In this document: piece after piece, positions 25,605-33,956 of the stretch
Layout: each line of letters opens with the position of its first letter
Position numbering within the stretch: the first letter of the stretch is position 1
NCBI RefSeq assembly: GCF_914484835.1
Contig: NZ_CAJZAR010000062.1
Span: 310,001 to 374,000, forward strand
From: Paraburkholderia tropica
Lineage (GTDB): Bacteria; Pseudomonadota; Gammaproteobacteria; Burkholderiales; Burkholderiaceae
DNA: 64,000 nucleotides
Direction: 5' to 3'
Notes under the pieces: model-generated
Told to the model about the DNA's origin: nothing
The model's database searches: none
What the model saw: the letters and a program-made list of their open reading frames with translations, nothing else
Program-made: the position numbers and the translations under genes

Positions 25605-25913
25605 ATGAAGAAGGACAGGCTCGTGGCATTCGCGCTGATCGCTGCTGCGTTGTCGCTCGAAGGCTGCGCTTCGGTGGCCGAAAAAAATACCGACCAGTGC
25701 GTGGAAAAAATGCAGACGTCCGCGGAGCCCGCGCTCGTTTCGGTCAGCGACAAGCGGCCGTCGGCGGATGGCCGCACGGTCACCGTGAGCGGCATGATGG
25801 AAGACCGGCGCACGCAGTCGCTCGTGCCCGCGCAGTTCGAATGCCAGTTCAAGGGCAAGGTCCTGACCGGCTTCCGCTGGGTCGCGCCCGCCAATTTCGC
25901 ACCGCAGCATTGA
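25605..25913 (+). CDS. Small lipoprotein
   Basis: The 102-residue product has a lipoprotein signal, MKKDRLVAFALIAAALSLEGC, with lipobox LEGC ending at residue 21. The mature part has a further two cysteines (TDQCVEK and FECQFKG) that may form a disulphide, and beta-type segments. I do not recognise the family. The ATG at 25605 is preceded by AGGGAGA and gives the signal directly. It is flanked by terminators on both sides, so it is monocistronic. Confidence 0.75.
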   Translation: MKKDRLVAFALIAAALSLEGCASVAEKNTDQCVEKMQTSAEPALVSVSDKRPSADGRTVTVSGMMEDRRTQSLVPAQFECQFKGKVLTGFRWVAPANFAPQH

Positions 25914-25969
25914 GCACGTTCTGAATGCGCACCGGGCGTTCAGACGCGCCCGCGCGCCGTGCGTTGCCG

Positions 25970-26000
25970 AAAAGCCCAGGCCTGACCGCCTGGGCTTTTT
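25970..26000 (+). terminator. Rho-independent terminator
   Basis: The hairpin AAGCCCAGGC with GCCTGGGCTT has a short loop and ends in a T tract. It follows the lipoprotein gene by about 57 bp. Confidence 0.88.
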
Positions 26001-26177
26001 CGTATCCGCAAACGTTATCGCGACGCGCGTGACAGCTGATTGAATTCAATTCGTAATCGTTCGTAATGCTGCGTGTAACCTGTGAAAGTTTTGGTCGACC
26101 TACACTCCAGCGTTTCCGCGTTGGTCTGTCGTCGGTTTCATTCGGCTGCGGGCATTTGAATTCATTACCGAGGTCGC

Positions 26178-27461
26178 ATGCAATCCGAACCCAAAGCCAT
26201 TTTCCTGCACACCGGCTATCGCACCGCGGGCACATGGTTATGGTCCTGTTTTCGCAATCTCGATCAGGTGACGGGGTACTACGAACCGCTGCATGAAATG
26301 CTCGCGGCGATCGACCGCGACATGCTCGACAAAAGCACCGCGAGCAGTTGGCGTTCGGGCCACCCGAATCTGGAAAGCCCGTATTTCGCTGAATTCGCGT
26401 ATCTGCTCGATGGCGATCAGCCCGGCATCGCCGGCTACGAAGACATCTTTTCGGTGGATAGCTTTTCCGGCGAAGCGCCCGAAGCCGCACCGCGCATCGT
26501 CGATTATCTGAACACGCTCACGCGCCATGCGACCGCCGAAAAGCGCGTGCCGGTTTTCAAATTCTGCCGCTCGTTGGGGCGTCTCGACTGGTTCTACAAA
26601 ACCTTTCCCGACGCCGTGCATATCGTTGTCCTGAAGAATCCGATCACGCAATGGCAATCGTGCTGGGAATTGCTCGCGAAGCATCGCAACGCGCACTTCG
26701 TCGCGATTCCGTTTGCCGTGCTCGACATGAACCGCCACGTGCCGCTCGCGCGCAAGGTGATGGAAGCGCTGCGGATCGACTTGCCGGAAGTGCCTGAGGT
26801 GACGGAGAGCGGCGAGGGCATCACGCTCGAAGCGCGTCTGTCGTTCTTCAAGGATTACGTGGCGAAAATCGATCCCGCCGATGCTTATCGCGGCTTTCTC
26901 GCGCATTGGCTGTTGACGCTGCGGCACGCGTTCACGTCGTCCGATGCGGTATTCGATTGCGATCTCGCCGCGCGCTCGCCGGTTTATGCGCAGGCGGCGG
27001 AGCAATGGATCGCGAAGATGTCGGGATTGAATCCGTCGTTCGGCAGCGTGCAATCGGCCGATGGTCCGCGTCAAAGCGGCTTCGACGCGGCGCGCGGTCT
27101 GGAGATTCACCTCGACGCATTGGCGCTGTCGCGCGAGCTTGCCGAATCGGGCGAGATCAACGCGGACACGCAATCGTTCTGGACCAGCAAGCTCGCGCAA
27201 GCGACTCAGGTGCTCGCCTTCGGTCCCAATGTGAACTGGCCGCACAGCGTGGTGCCGCTGCATCGTTCGACGCGTGTCGTGGATATCGCGCTGATCGACG
27301 GTATCGCCGCGGACTCTGCGCTGGTGAATGAACTCGCCGCCACGCGCAGCGCGCTCGAAAGCGCGAAGCAGCAGGTGAAGGCGCTCAAGCGCGCGCCGTT
27401 GCGTCGGCTCGGCACGAAGATGCGCAAGATCTTCGCACCGAATTCGCGTCGCGCGGCCTGA
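26178..27461 (+). CDS. Sulfotransferase-like protein with C-terminal coiled coil
   Basis: The 427-residue protein has features of PAPS-dependent sulfotransferases. The 5' phosphosulfate-binding loop is HTGYRTAGTWLWSCF at about residues 11-25, and a 3' phosphate region is FPDAVHIVVLKNPITQWQSCW at about residues 149-169. The middle part is helical. Residues about 385-415 (NELAATRSALESAKQQVKALK) form a short coiled coil before a basic tail, as in some cell-surface glycan enzymes. It stands alone with no polysaccharide genes nearby. The acceptor is unknown and the activity is inferred from the loops only. Confidence 0.7.
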   Translation: MQSEPKAIFLHTGYRTAGTWLWSCFRNLDQVTGYYEPLHEMLAAIDRDMLDKSTASSWRSGHPNLESPYFAEFAYLLDGDQPGIAGYEDIFSVDSFSGEAPEAAPRIVDYLNTLTRHATAEKRVPVFKFCRSLGRLDWFYKTFPDAVHIVVLKNPITQWQSCWELLAKHRNAHFVAIPFAVLDMNRHVPLARKVMEALRIDLPEVPEVTESGEGITLEARLSFFKDYVAKIDPADAYRGFLAHWLLTLRHAFTSSDAVFDCDLAARSPVYAQAAEQWIAKMSGLNPSFGSVQSADGPRQSGFDAARGLEIHLDALALSRELAESGEINADTQSFWTSKLAQATQVLAFGPNVNWPHSVVPLHRSTRVVDIALIDGIAADSALVNELAATRSALESAKQQVKALKRAPLRRLGTKMRKIFAPNSRRAA

Positions 27462-27472
27462 ATCGCGCGACG

Positions 27473-27514
27473 TTACGCGCATTGCGTACGCGCATTACGT
27501 ACGCGTTTACGCGC
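27473..27514. repeat. Short TACGCG repeats in a convergent gap
   Basis: Four near-copies of TACGCG(C)ATT follow each other between the sulfotransferase stop and the end of the AhpD-like gene. Several copies overlap GTACG palindromes, so the stretch could fold into small hairpins. It may act as a weak bidirectional terminator, or may be a simple slippage repeat. Confidence 0.4.
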
Positions 27515-28121
27515 GCGTGTCGCGAAACGCATCCGTGACATGCAGCGTATGCGCGTAGACCGCGCCCGCGCGCAGCACGACGGCAATCGCATACGCTTCG
27601 TTCAGCGCGTCGGGGTGCGCATCGGCGGCTAATGCCTGTGCGTGCAGCGCCTGGCGACGCGCGTCGTTGGACTGCGCATAAGCCACGGCTGCCGCGGTGA
27701 TCCATACCAGCGGCGCGTCGATCGCATCGGTGGCGAACACCGATTGCGCGAACGCGAGGCGCGCCTGCGCGACGGACATGCCGCGAACGGCGGCTTCATC
27801 CTCGATCGAGAGCGCGCCGTGCGTGACGCTCAGCGTGCCTTCGCCGATCGATTCCAGCGCCGCGCTCACATAGCTCACGGCCAGCGCTTCGGCTTCGGTC
27901 GCGCCGCATTGGCGCGCGAGCGCCGCGTGATGCTCGATGCAGAACGCGCAGCGCGTGATCTGCGCAATCGCGACCGCCACCAGATGCTTGTCCTTCTCCG
28001 ACAATCGGCCCGCGCGCCAGACCGGCGCGGACAGCGCGCGAAAGGCTTTCGGGCCGGCGTGGCGGCGTTCGAGGGCGCCCACGATGCGGGCTTCGTCGTC
28101 GTGTGTGCGGGATTCGCTCAT
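27507..28121 (-). CDS. AhpD-like carboxymuconolactone decarboxylase family protein
   Basis: The 204-residue protein has the AhpD fold with the redox pair CAFCIEHHAAL at about residues 60-70, the CxxC...H arrangement used by alkylhydroperoxidase D. Two such core regions may be present (about 25-95 and 120-200), but only the first has the cysteines. I chose the ATG at 28121 because the domain starts soon after. A peroxidase or redox role is likely. The MHS transporter gene lies 49 bp upstream on the same strand. Confidence 0.82.
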   Translation of the reverse strand: MSESRTHDDEARIVGALERRHAGPKAFRALSAPVWRAGRLSEKDKHLVAVAIAQITRCAFCIEHHAALARQCGATEAEALAVSYVSAALESIGEGTLSVTHGALSIEDEAAVRGMSVAQARLAFAQSVFATDAIDAPLVWITAAAVAYAQSNDARRQALHAQALAADAHPDALNEAYAIAVVLRAGAVYAHTLHVTDAFRDTRA

Positions 28122-28170
28122 CGAAATTGACTCGGTAAAAGTGATCGGCGCAAGAGAACAGCGCAAGGCA

Positions 28171-29520
28171 TTAACGTGGGTTCGCAATCGCGGCGTCGCC
28201 CGGCGAAACCGCGAGTCGCGCGTCGCGCAACCGGCGTGCGGGGTCCGCCGCCGCGAGCACGGCAATCAGGCTCAACACGCCGAGCGCGCTGATATACGCG
28301 CAGATGTACCACGGCGAACCGTGGCCGAGCGCGAGCAGCGCAGCGGCGACGAAAGGCGTCAGGCCGCCGGAAATCAACGTGCCGATCTGGTAGCCGAGCG
28401 AGATGCCGCTGTAGCGTACCTCGACAGGAAACTGCTCGGCGAACCAGGCTGCGCCGGGCGCGTAGATCGCCGCGTCGAACAGCGCGAGTTCGATCGCGAA
28501 CACGACCGGCAGATAGCGCAGATCGCCGTTGTCGAGGAACCAGAAGAATGGCCAGACCAGCAGGCTGATGCCGACCACCGCCCACACGGCCGGACGCTTG
28601 CGGCCGATGCGGTCGGACAGCGCGGCCCACAGCGGCGTCGCGACGATGGCGAACGCCGAGCCGATGATCACCGCGCTCAGCGCGAACGACGCGCCGCCGC
28701 GCTTGAGATTCAGATAGCTGATCGCGTAAGTGGTGACGATCGCGTACATGGCCGGTTGCAGCAGCCGCAAGCCGATCGTGACGAACAGCGCGCGTCGATG
28801 ATGGCGGAACACATCGGCGACCGGCAGGCGGCGAATCTTGCCTTCGGCCTGCGCATCGAGAAACGGCGCGGGCTCGTGAATGCGCGCGCGCACGAACACG
28901 CCCACGGCGACCAGCACGACGCTGAACAGAAACGGCAGACGCCAGCCCCACGCGGTGAACGCATCGGCGGACAGCCACTGCCGCACCGCGAGGAACGTGC
29001 CCGACGCGAGCAGCATGCCCGCCGCCGAACCGACCTGCGTGAACGAGCCGAGCAGGCCGCGCGAACGCTCGCTCGCGTGCTCGACCGAGAGCAGCGACGC
29101 GCCGCCCCATTCGGCACCGGTCGCGATGCCTTGCAGCAGACGCAGCGTGACGAGCAGCGCGGTCGCCAGCAGGCCCGCCGTTTCGTAAGTCGGCAGCAGA
29201 CCCGTGAGCAGCGTGGCGATGCCCATCAGCACGAGCGAAAACACCAGCACGCGTTTGCGTCCGATGCGGTCGCCGAAATGGCCCGCGAACACCGCGCCGA
29301 GCGGACGCGCGAAAAAGCCCACGCCATAGGCCGCGAACGAGCCGAGAATGCCGGTCAACGCGCTGGCGCTGGCGGGAAAGAACGCGTGGCTGAAGACGAG
29401 CGCCGACGCGGTGCTGTAAATGTAGAAGTCGTACCACTCGATCGTGGTGCCGATGAATGCGGCGAAGCCGACGCGTGCCGCGCCGTTGCGCGGCGACGAA
29501 GAGGAGGAGCGGGTTGACAT
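28171..29520 (-). CDS. MFS transporter, metabolite:H+ symporter (ShiA/ProP-like)
   Basis: The 449-residue protein has 12 predicted membrane helices and the MHS signatures GTTIEWYDFYIYSTASALVF at about residues 23-42, GDRIGRKRVLVFSL, and RLLQGIATGAEWGGASLL. Family members import carboxylates, betaine or shikimate with protons. The substrate here cannot be read. It is followed by the AhpD-like gene and preceded by the AraC-type regulator on the same strand, so the three may form a unit. Confidence 0.9.
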   Translation of the reverse strand: MSTRSSSSSPRNGAARVGFAAFIGTTIEWYDFYIYSTASALVFSHAFFPASASALTGILGSFAAYGVGFFARPLGAVFAGHFGDRIGRKRVLVFSLVLMGIATLLTGLLPTYETAGLLATALLVTLRLLQGIATGAEWGGASLLSVEHASERSRGLLGSFTQVGSAAGMLLASGTFLAVRQWLSADAFTAWGWRLPFLFSVVLVAVGVFVRARIHEPAPFLDAQAEGKIRRLPVADVFRHHRRALFVTIGLRLLQPAMYAIVTTYAISYLNLKRGGASFALSAVIIGSAFAIVATPLWAALSDRIGRKRPAVWAVVGISLLVWPFFWFLDNGDLRYLPVVFAIELALFDAAIYAPGAAWFAEQFPVEVRYSGISLGYQIGTLISGGLTPFVAAALLALGHGSPWYICAYISALGVLSLIAVLAAADPARRLRDARLAVSPGDAAIANPR

Positions 29521-29651
29521 GATCCGATCAGCATAGGAAAGCCGATCAGTGGACCATTGTTCCTGTCATTGAGCTAACAACGATTTGTGCTTTCGTTCGA
29601 AGGCGGGCGGCGTATAAGCAACGTGGGAATCGCGATTTGCGGCGATGACCC

Positions 29652-30503
29652 TCACGCCCCGCCCAACACACCACACATCATCGACTGGTATTTCAGCGGC
29701 GTCATTTGGAGCACGCGCTTGAACATCACGGCGAACGAATTCGCGTCGGCGTAACCGAGGCGGCTCGCGACTTCGTCGATCGGCGTATGGGTCGAGAGCA
29801 GGCACATCGCCTCGGATACGCGCATCTGCTCGCGCCACTTCGCGAACGGCATGCCGGTCTCGCGCTGGAAATGCCGCGCGAGCGTGCGCGAACTCGCGCC
29901 GAAACGGTCGCCCCAGTGTTCGAGCGAATCGTTATTGGCGGGCTGCGCGATCAGCGCCTGGCAGATGCGGTGCAAGCGCGGATGTTGCGGCAGCGGCAGA
30001 CGGCCAGGCTGGTCGTCGGCGGGCGAGGCCGCGGCGAGCAGATTGACGATCAGCTGCGTGAGGATATCGGCGAGACTGCCCGGTTCGCGCGTGCGCGTGG
30101 GTTCCTGCACCATCGCGAGGATCGCTTCGCGCAGCAGGCCGTTGACGGGCAGCAGACGGCCTTCGTCGCCGCCGATGGCCGGGCAGGGATCGACGTAAAG
30201 CGTGCGGAAGCCGACCTTGCCGACCATCTCCAGTTCGTGCTCGACGCGCGGCGGCACGAGCATCGCGCAGTCGGGCGTGACGACCCAGCTCGCGGCTGGC
30301 GTGCGCACGCGGATCAACCCGCTCGTCGCGTAGAGCAGCTGCGCGCGCGCATGCGTGTGCGCGATCTCGCGCGCGCCCGACTCGTACTCGATGGCCTGAC
30401 CGAACACGGCCGGCAAATCGCTTTTCGGCGTCGGCGGCGCGGGTGGCGCGGCGGCCCGGAGCTTCGCGCGCGGATTGTCGGTTTGAATCGAAAAGGCTTC
30501 CAT
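29652..30503 (-). CDS. AraC-family regulator with N-terminal cupin
   Basis: The 283-residue protein has an N-terminal cupin-like sensor (HTHARAQLLYATSGLIRVRTP, about residues 50-70) and a C-terminal double helix-turn-helix (SRTLARHFQRETGMPFAKWREQMR and IDEVASRLGYADANSFAVMFKR). The layout is that of NimR-type regulators, which often control a neighbouring MFS exporter. It lies upstream of the MHS transporter and is divergent from the siderophore receptor, so either could be the target. The ATG at 30503 is preferred over one 18 bp upstream. Confidence 0.87.
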   Translation of the reverse strand: MEAFSIQTDNPRAKLRAAAPPAPPTPKSDLPAVFGQAIEYESGAREIAHTHARAQLLYATSGLIRVRTPAASWVVTPDCAMLVPPRVEHELEMVGKVGFRTLYVDPCPAIGGDEGRLLPVNGLLREAILAMVQEPTRTREPGSLADILTQLIVNLLAAASPADDQPGRLPLPQHPRLHRICQALIAQPANNDSLEHWGDRFGASSRTLARHFQRETGMPFAKWREQMRVSEAMCLLSTHTPIDEVASRLGYADANSFAVMFKRVLQMTPLKYQSMMCGVLGGA

Positions 30504-30724
30504 AACATTCCATCTGGACAAAAGTTGTCCGGGTGATCGAACAAGTCGTCCGCCTCTGCGCGGGGCTAACTTGTATCATCTGACCTCGCCAGGCCCGGCT
30601 TAGCCCTTTGTTCACGGGGCTTCGGCGCCTGCGCCCTCTAACGACACAGTCCCCCAAGTCACGACAAACGCCATTGGCCCGCGACGTTCATCGCCGTGGG
30701 AAGTATAGCTTTTGTGATTGGAAT

Positions 30725-30743
30725 AAGAAGCATTATCATTAAC
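30725..30743. promoter_or_regulatory. Candidate Fur box
   Basis: By my count, the 19 bases ending in CATTATCATTAAC match the classic Fur consensus at 13 of 19 positions. The site lies 20 bp upstream of the TonB-dependent receptor start, in an AT-rich island between GC-rich genes. Iron repression of the receptor operon is expected. Confidence 0.65.
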
Positions 30744-30763
30744 ATTCACTTGGTGATCTGACG

Positions 30764-33004
30764 ATGAAGGGACGTAAAAAGAACAAGATGACGGGGCTGC
30801 ACGGGTTTGCCACAAGGCTTTTGCCGTTGAAACAGGCTTGGCTGGGTGTACCGCTGGCGTTCTCGGTCGTCGCGCATGCGCAGTCCACGGACAACGCCAA
30901 CGGCGTTCAAAACGGACAGAACGCCAGTTCGCTGCAAACCGCGCAGGCGGCGACCGCGTCGAGCGCAAACGGCACGCTGCCGGCCGTGAATGTCGATGCT
31001 CAGCGCGATTCGCCGACCGGCCCGACTTCGGGCGTTGTCGCCAAACGCACCATGACGGGCACCAAGACCGATACGCCGATCGTGCGCGTGCCGCAGTCGA
31101 TTTCTGTCGTCACGCGCGAGCAGATGGACCAGCAGGGCGCGACCACCGTGGATCAGGCCTTGCGCTACACGCCGGGCGTGTACTCGCAGGACTCGACCGA
31201 TTTTCGCTTCGACCAGTTGCGCGGGCGCGGCTTCGACTATTCGGAGTATCTCGACGGTCTCGCGTTGCAGGCGAACCAGTACTACGCGAATCCGCGCATC
31301 GATCCGTACTTTCTCGAACGTATCGATGTGATGCGCGGTCCGGCGTCGGTGCTGTATGGCGCGGGTAGTCCGGCCGGCATCGTCAACATGGTGTCGAAGT
31401 TCGCGACCGAGGATCAGGTCAACGAAGTCCAGTTGCAATTCGGGAATCACAACCGCTACGAGGCCGCGTTCGACGTGGGCGGCAAGGTCGACAAGGACGG
31501 CACGGTGCTGTGGCGCATCGTTGGTCTGGGCCGCGACGCGGACACGCAGGTCGACGGCGTCAAGGATCAGCGCATCGCGTTCGCGCCGAGCGTCACGATC
31601 AAGCCGAACGCCGACACGCGCCTCACGCTGTACGCGCAATATCAGCGAGATCCGGCGGGCGGCCTGTTCGATTCGCTGCCGGTGCAGGGCACGGCGACGT
31701 ACAACCCGAACGGCAAGATCAGCCCCGGCACGTACATCGGCAATCCGGACACCGATTATTTCCGCCGCACGCAATATGCGTTCGGTTATCAGTTCGAGCA
31801 GAAGATCAATAACGTCTTCACGTTCCGTTCGAATGCGCGCTATATGCATGACGACGTCGATTATCGTCAGTCGTATTTCGGCACGTGGAAGGCGGGCACG
31901 AATCAGTCGGTGCTCACCATGAGCGCGTTTCTCGATCGCGAACACCTGAGCCAGTTCGCGATGGACAATCAGCTTCAGGCGAAATTCTCGACGGGCGACG
32001 TGAAGCAGACGGTGCTGTTCGGCGTCGATTACCAGCGCCTGCTGAGCGGCACGAATTCGGGCTCGGGCTCGGTCGGTACGCTCAATCCGTTCGATCCCGA
32101 CTACTCGACGGTCGGCCAGATCTACACGACCACCAAGCGCGTCGATACGGCCACCGATCAGCTCGGCGTGTATTTGCAGGATCAGATCGAATACCGTCAC
32201 TGGCTGCTCACGCTCGGCATCCGCAACGACTGGACGTCGACGAACATTCAGACGAGCGGGTCGAGCACGGGCCTGCAAAACCAGACGCCGCACGCGTTCA
32301 CGTGGCGCGGCGGTCTCTCGTATCTGTTCGACAACGGCATCGCGCCGTACTTCTCGTATGCGAAGTCGTTCCAGCCGACCACGGGCGTGAATTTCTCGGG
32401 CCAGGCGCTGATGCCGACCACGGGCCAGGAATACGAGGTGGGCGTGAAGTATCAGCCCAGGAGCTATAACGCGCTCTATTCGGCGGCGATTTTCGATCTC
32501 ACGCAGCACAACGTCACGACCACCGATCTGAACCATCCGGGCTATTCGGTGCAGACGGGCGAAGTGCGCTCGCGCGGTCTCGAACTCGAAGGCCATATCC
32601 AGCTGACCGACGACCTCGCGCTGCTCGGCTCGTACACGTATCTGAACCAGGTCGTGCTGGAGACCAACACGCCGTCGCAACTCGGCAAGCGTCCGACGAT
32701 GGCGCCGCGCAACATGGCGAATCTCTGGGCCGATTACACACTGCATGGCGGCCCGCTGCGCGGTCTGGGCTTTGGCGGCGGCGTGCGTTATATCGGCATG
32801 TCGGCGGGCGATACGGCCAATACGTTCGACGTGGGCAGCGTCGTGCTGCTCGATGCGGCGCTTCACTACGACATCCGCAACTGGAAGTTCGCGCTCAACG
32901 GCACCAACCTGACGAACCGCACCTATGTCGCGTACTGTTCGGGCGGCGCGTGCTATTACGGTTCGAAGATCGGCGTGCTCGGGACTGCGAAGTATCAGTG
33001 GTGA
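30764..33004 (+). CDS. TonB-dependent siderophore receptor
   Basis: The 746-residue outer-membrane receptor has a signal peptide ending at VVAHAQ (about residue 39) and a plug domain (KTDTPIVRVPQSISVVTREQMDQQ, about residues 100-125, then the PGVYSQD and RGFDYSEYLDGL segments). A 22-strand barrel follows, ending in a terminal aromatic-rich strand (AKYQW). The sequence is typical of ferric-hydroxamate receptors of the FhuA/FoxA/FpvA type. It is the first gene of a receptor, binding-protein and permease set preceded by a Fur box. The exact siderophore is unknown. Confidence 0.95.
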   Translation: MKGRKKNKMTGLHGFATRLLPLKQAWLGVPLAFSVVAHAQSTDNANGVQNGQNASSLQTAQAATASSANGTLPAVNVDAQRDSPTGPTSGVVAKRTMTGTKTDTPIVRVPQSISVVTREQMDQQGATTVDQALRYTPGVYSQDSTDFRFDQLRGRGFDYSEYLDGLALQANQYYANPRIDPYFLERIDVMRGPASVLYGAGSPAGIVNMVSKFATEDQVNEVQLQFGNHNRYEAAFDVGGKVDKDGTVLWRIVGLGRDADTQVDGVKDQRIAFAPSVTIKPNADTRLTLYAQYQRDPAGGLFDSLPVQGTATYNPNGKISPGTYIGNPDTDYFRRTQYAFGYQFEQKINNVFTFRSNARYMHDDVDYRQSYFGTWKAGTNQSVLTMSAFLDREHLSQFAMDNQLQAKFSTGDVKQTVLFGVDYQRLLSGTNSGSGSVGTLNPFDPDYSTVGQIYTTTKRVDTATDQLGVYLQDQIEYRHWLLTLGIRNDWTSTNIQTSGSSTGLQNQTPHAFTWRGGLSYLFDNGIAPYFSYAKSFQPTTGVNFSGQALMPTTGQEYEVGVKYQPRSYNALYSAAIFDLTQHNVTTTDLNHPGYSVQTGEVRSRGLELEGHIQLTDDLALLGSYTYLNQVVLETNTPSQLGKRPTMAPRNMANLWADYTLHGGPLRGLGFGGGVRYIGMSAGDTANTFDVGSVVLLDAALHYDIRNWKFALNGTNLTNRTYVAYCSGGACYYGSKIGVLGTAKYQW

Positions 33005-33029
33005 GCGATTCACGGTGAAAGGGGCGCGC

Positions 33030-33956
33030 ATGCATCGACGTCAATGGATCGGGTTCGCCGCCGCGGGCCTCGCGTGCGGGCTGGGCGTCTTCGGCGCGCG
33101 GTCGGCGTGGGCCGCGCCGCGCGCCGCGCCGCAACGGATCGTCGTGATGGATTTCGGGCTCACGGAGATGCTGCTCACGCTCGGCGTCACGCCGCTCGCG
33201 GCCTCGGTGCCCGACTGGTATCGGCGCACCAACGTCGAGCCGCCACTGCCGGCCAGCGTGATCGACATCGGCTTGCTCTATCAGCCGAATTTCGAGCTGC
33301 TAGAACAATTGCGTCCCGATCTGCTGTTGCTCACGCCCGCGCATGCGCCGATGCGCACGCAGCTCGAACGCATCGCGCCGACGCTCACGCTCGCGCTGTC
33401 CGCGCCGGGCGTCGAGCCGTGGCGGCAGATCGCGCACGAGACGCGCCGTCTCGCGAGCGTGCTGGATCGCGTGCCGCAGGCCGAGTTGGCGATCCAGCAC
33501 GCCGACGCGCAACTGAGCGCCGCGCGCTCGCGTCTCGACACGGGCGGCGAGACTGGCGCGCCGCTGTTTGTTGTCGAATTCATCGACGACCGGCATTTGC
33601 TCGTGTACGGGCCGGGCAGTCTGTTCGGCGATGTCATGACGCGCATGGGCGTGCGCAATGCGTGGCGTGGGGCGACCAACGCGCGCGGTTACGCGGTGAC
33701 CGACTTCACGCGTCTGGCCGATGCCGCCGACACGTCCGACTCCGCCGGAGCACGCCTCGTTTATCTCGACCCGCTGCCCGACGCCGCGCGCGCGACGCTC
33801 GCGCACGGCGTGCTCTGGCACAGCCTGCCGTTCGCGCGCGCGGGCCGCGTGGCGGGCATGCCGAAGGTCTCGCAGGGCGGCGCGCTCTATAGCGGCGCGC
33901 GCTTCGCGCGTCAACTCGCGGACGTACTGCTTGCGCTGGAGGCACGCCATGCATGA
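33030..33956 (+). CDS. Ferric-siderophore ABC transporter binding protein (FhuD-like)
   Basis: The 308-residue periplasmic protein has a Tat-like or Sec signal (RRQWIGFAAAGLACGLGVFG, ending at SAWA) and the PeriplaBP-2 fold. Visible parts are RIVVMDFGLTEMLLTLGVTPLAAS (about residues 37-60), DIGLLYQPNFELLEQLRPDLLLL (about 80-102), and a late HSLPFARAGRV segment. It delivers ferric hydroxamate to the permease encoded next to it, whose start it overlaps by 8 bp. I chose the ATG at 33030 because it begins the signal peptide. Confidence 0.88.
   Translation: MHRRQWIGFAAAGLACGLGVFGARSAWAAPRAAPQRIVVMDFGLTEMLLTLGVTPLAASVPDWYRRTNVEPPLPASVIDIGLLYQPNFELLEQLRPDLLLLTPAHAPMRTQLERIAPTLTLALSAPGVEPWRQIAHETRRLASVLDRVPQAELAIQHADAQLSAARSRLDTGGETGAPLFVVEFIDDRHLLVYGPGSLFGDVMTRMGVRNAWRGATNARGYAVTDFTRLADAADTSDSAGARLVYLDPLPDAARATLAHGVLWHSLPFARAGRVAGMPKVSQGGALYSGARFARQLADVLLALEARHA

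Noticed and set aside
28529..29188. Plus-strand open frames inside the MHS transporter gene
   Set aside because: Reverse-strand shadows of the transporter; no signal peptide, domain or ribosome site.
30746..33031. Very long antisense open frame opposite the siderophore receptor
   Set aside because: It follows the GC-rich third positions of the receptor gene, has no domain and starts within that gene's antisense shadow.
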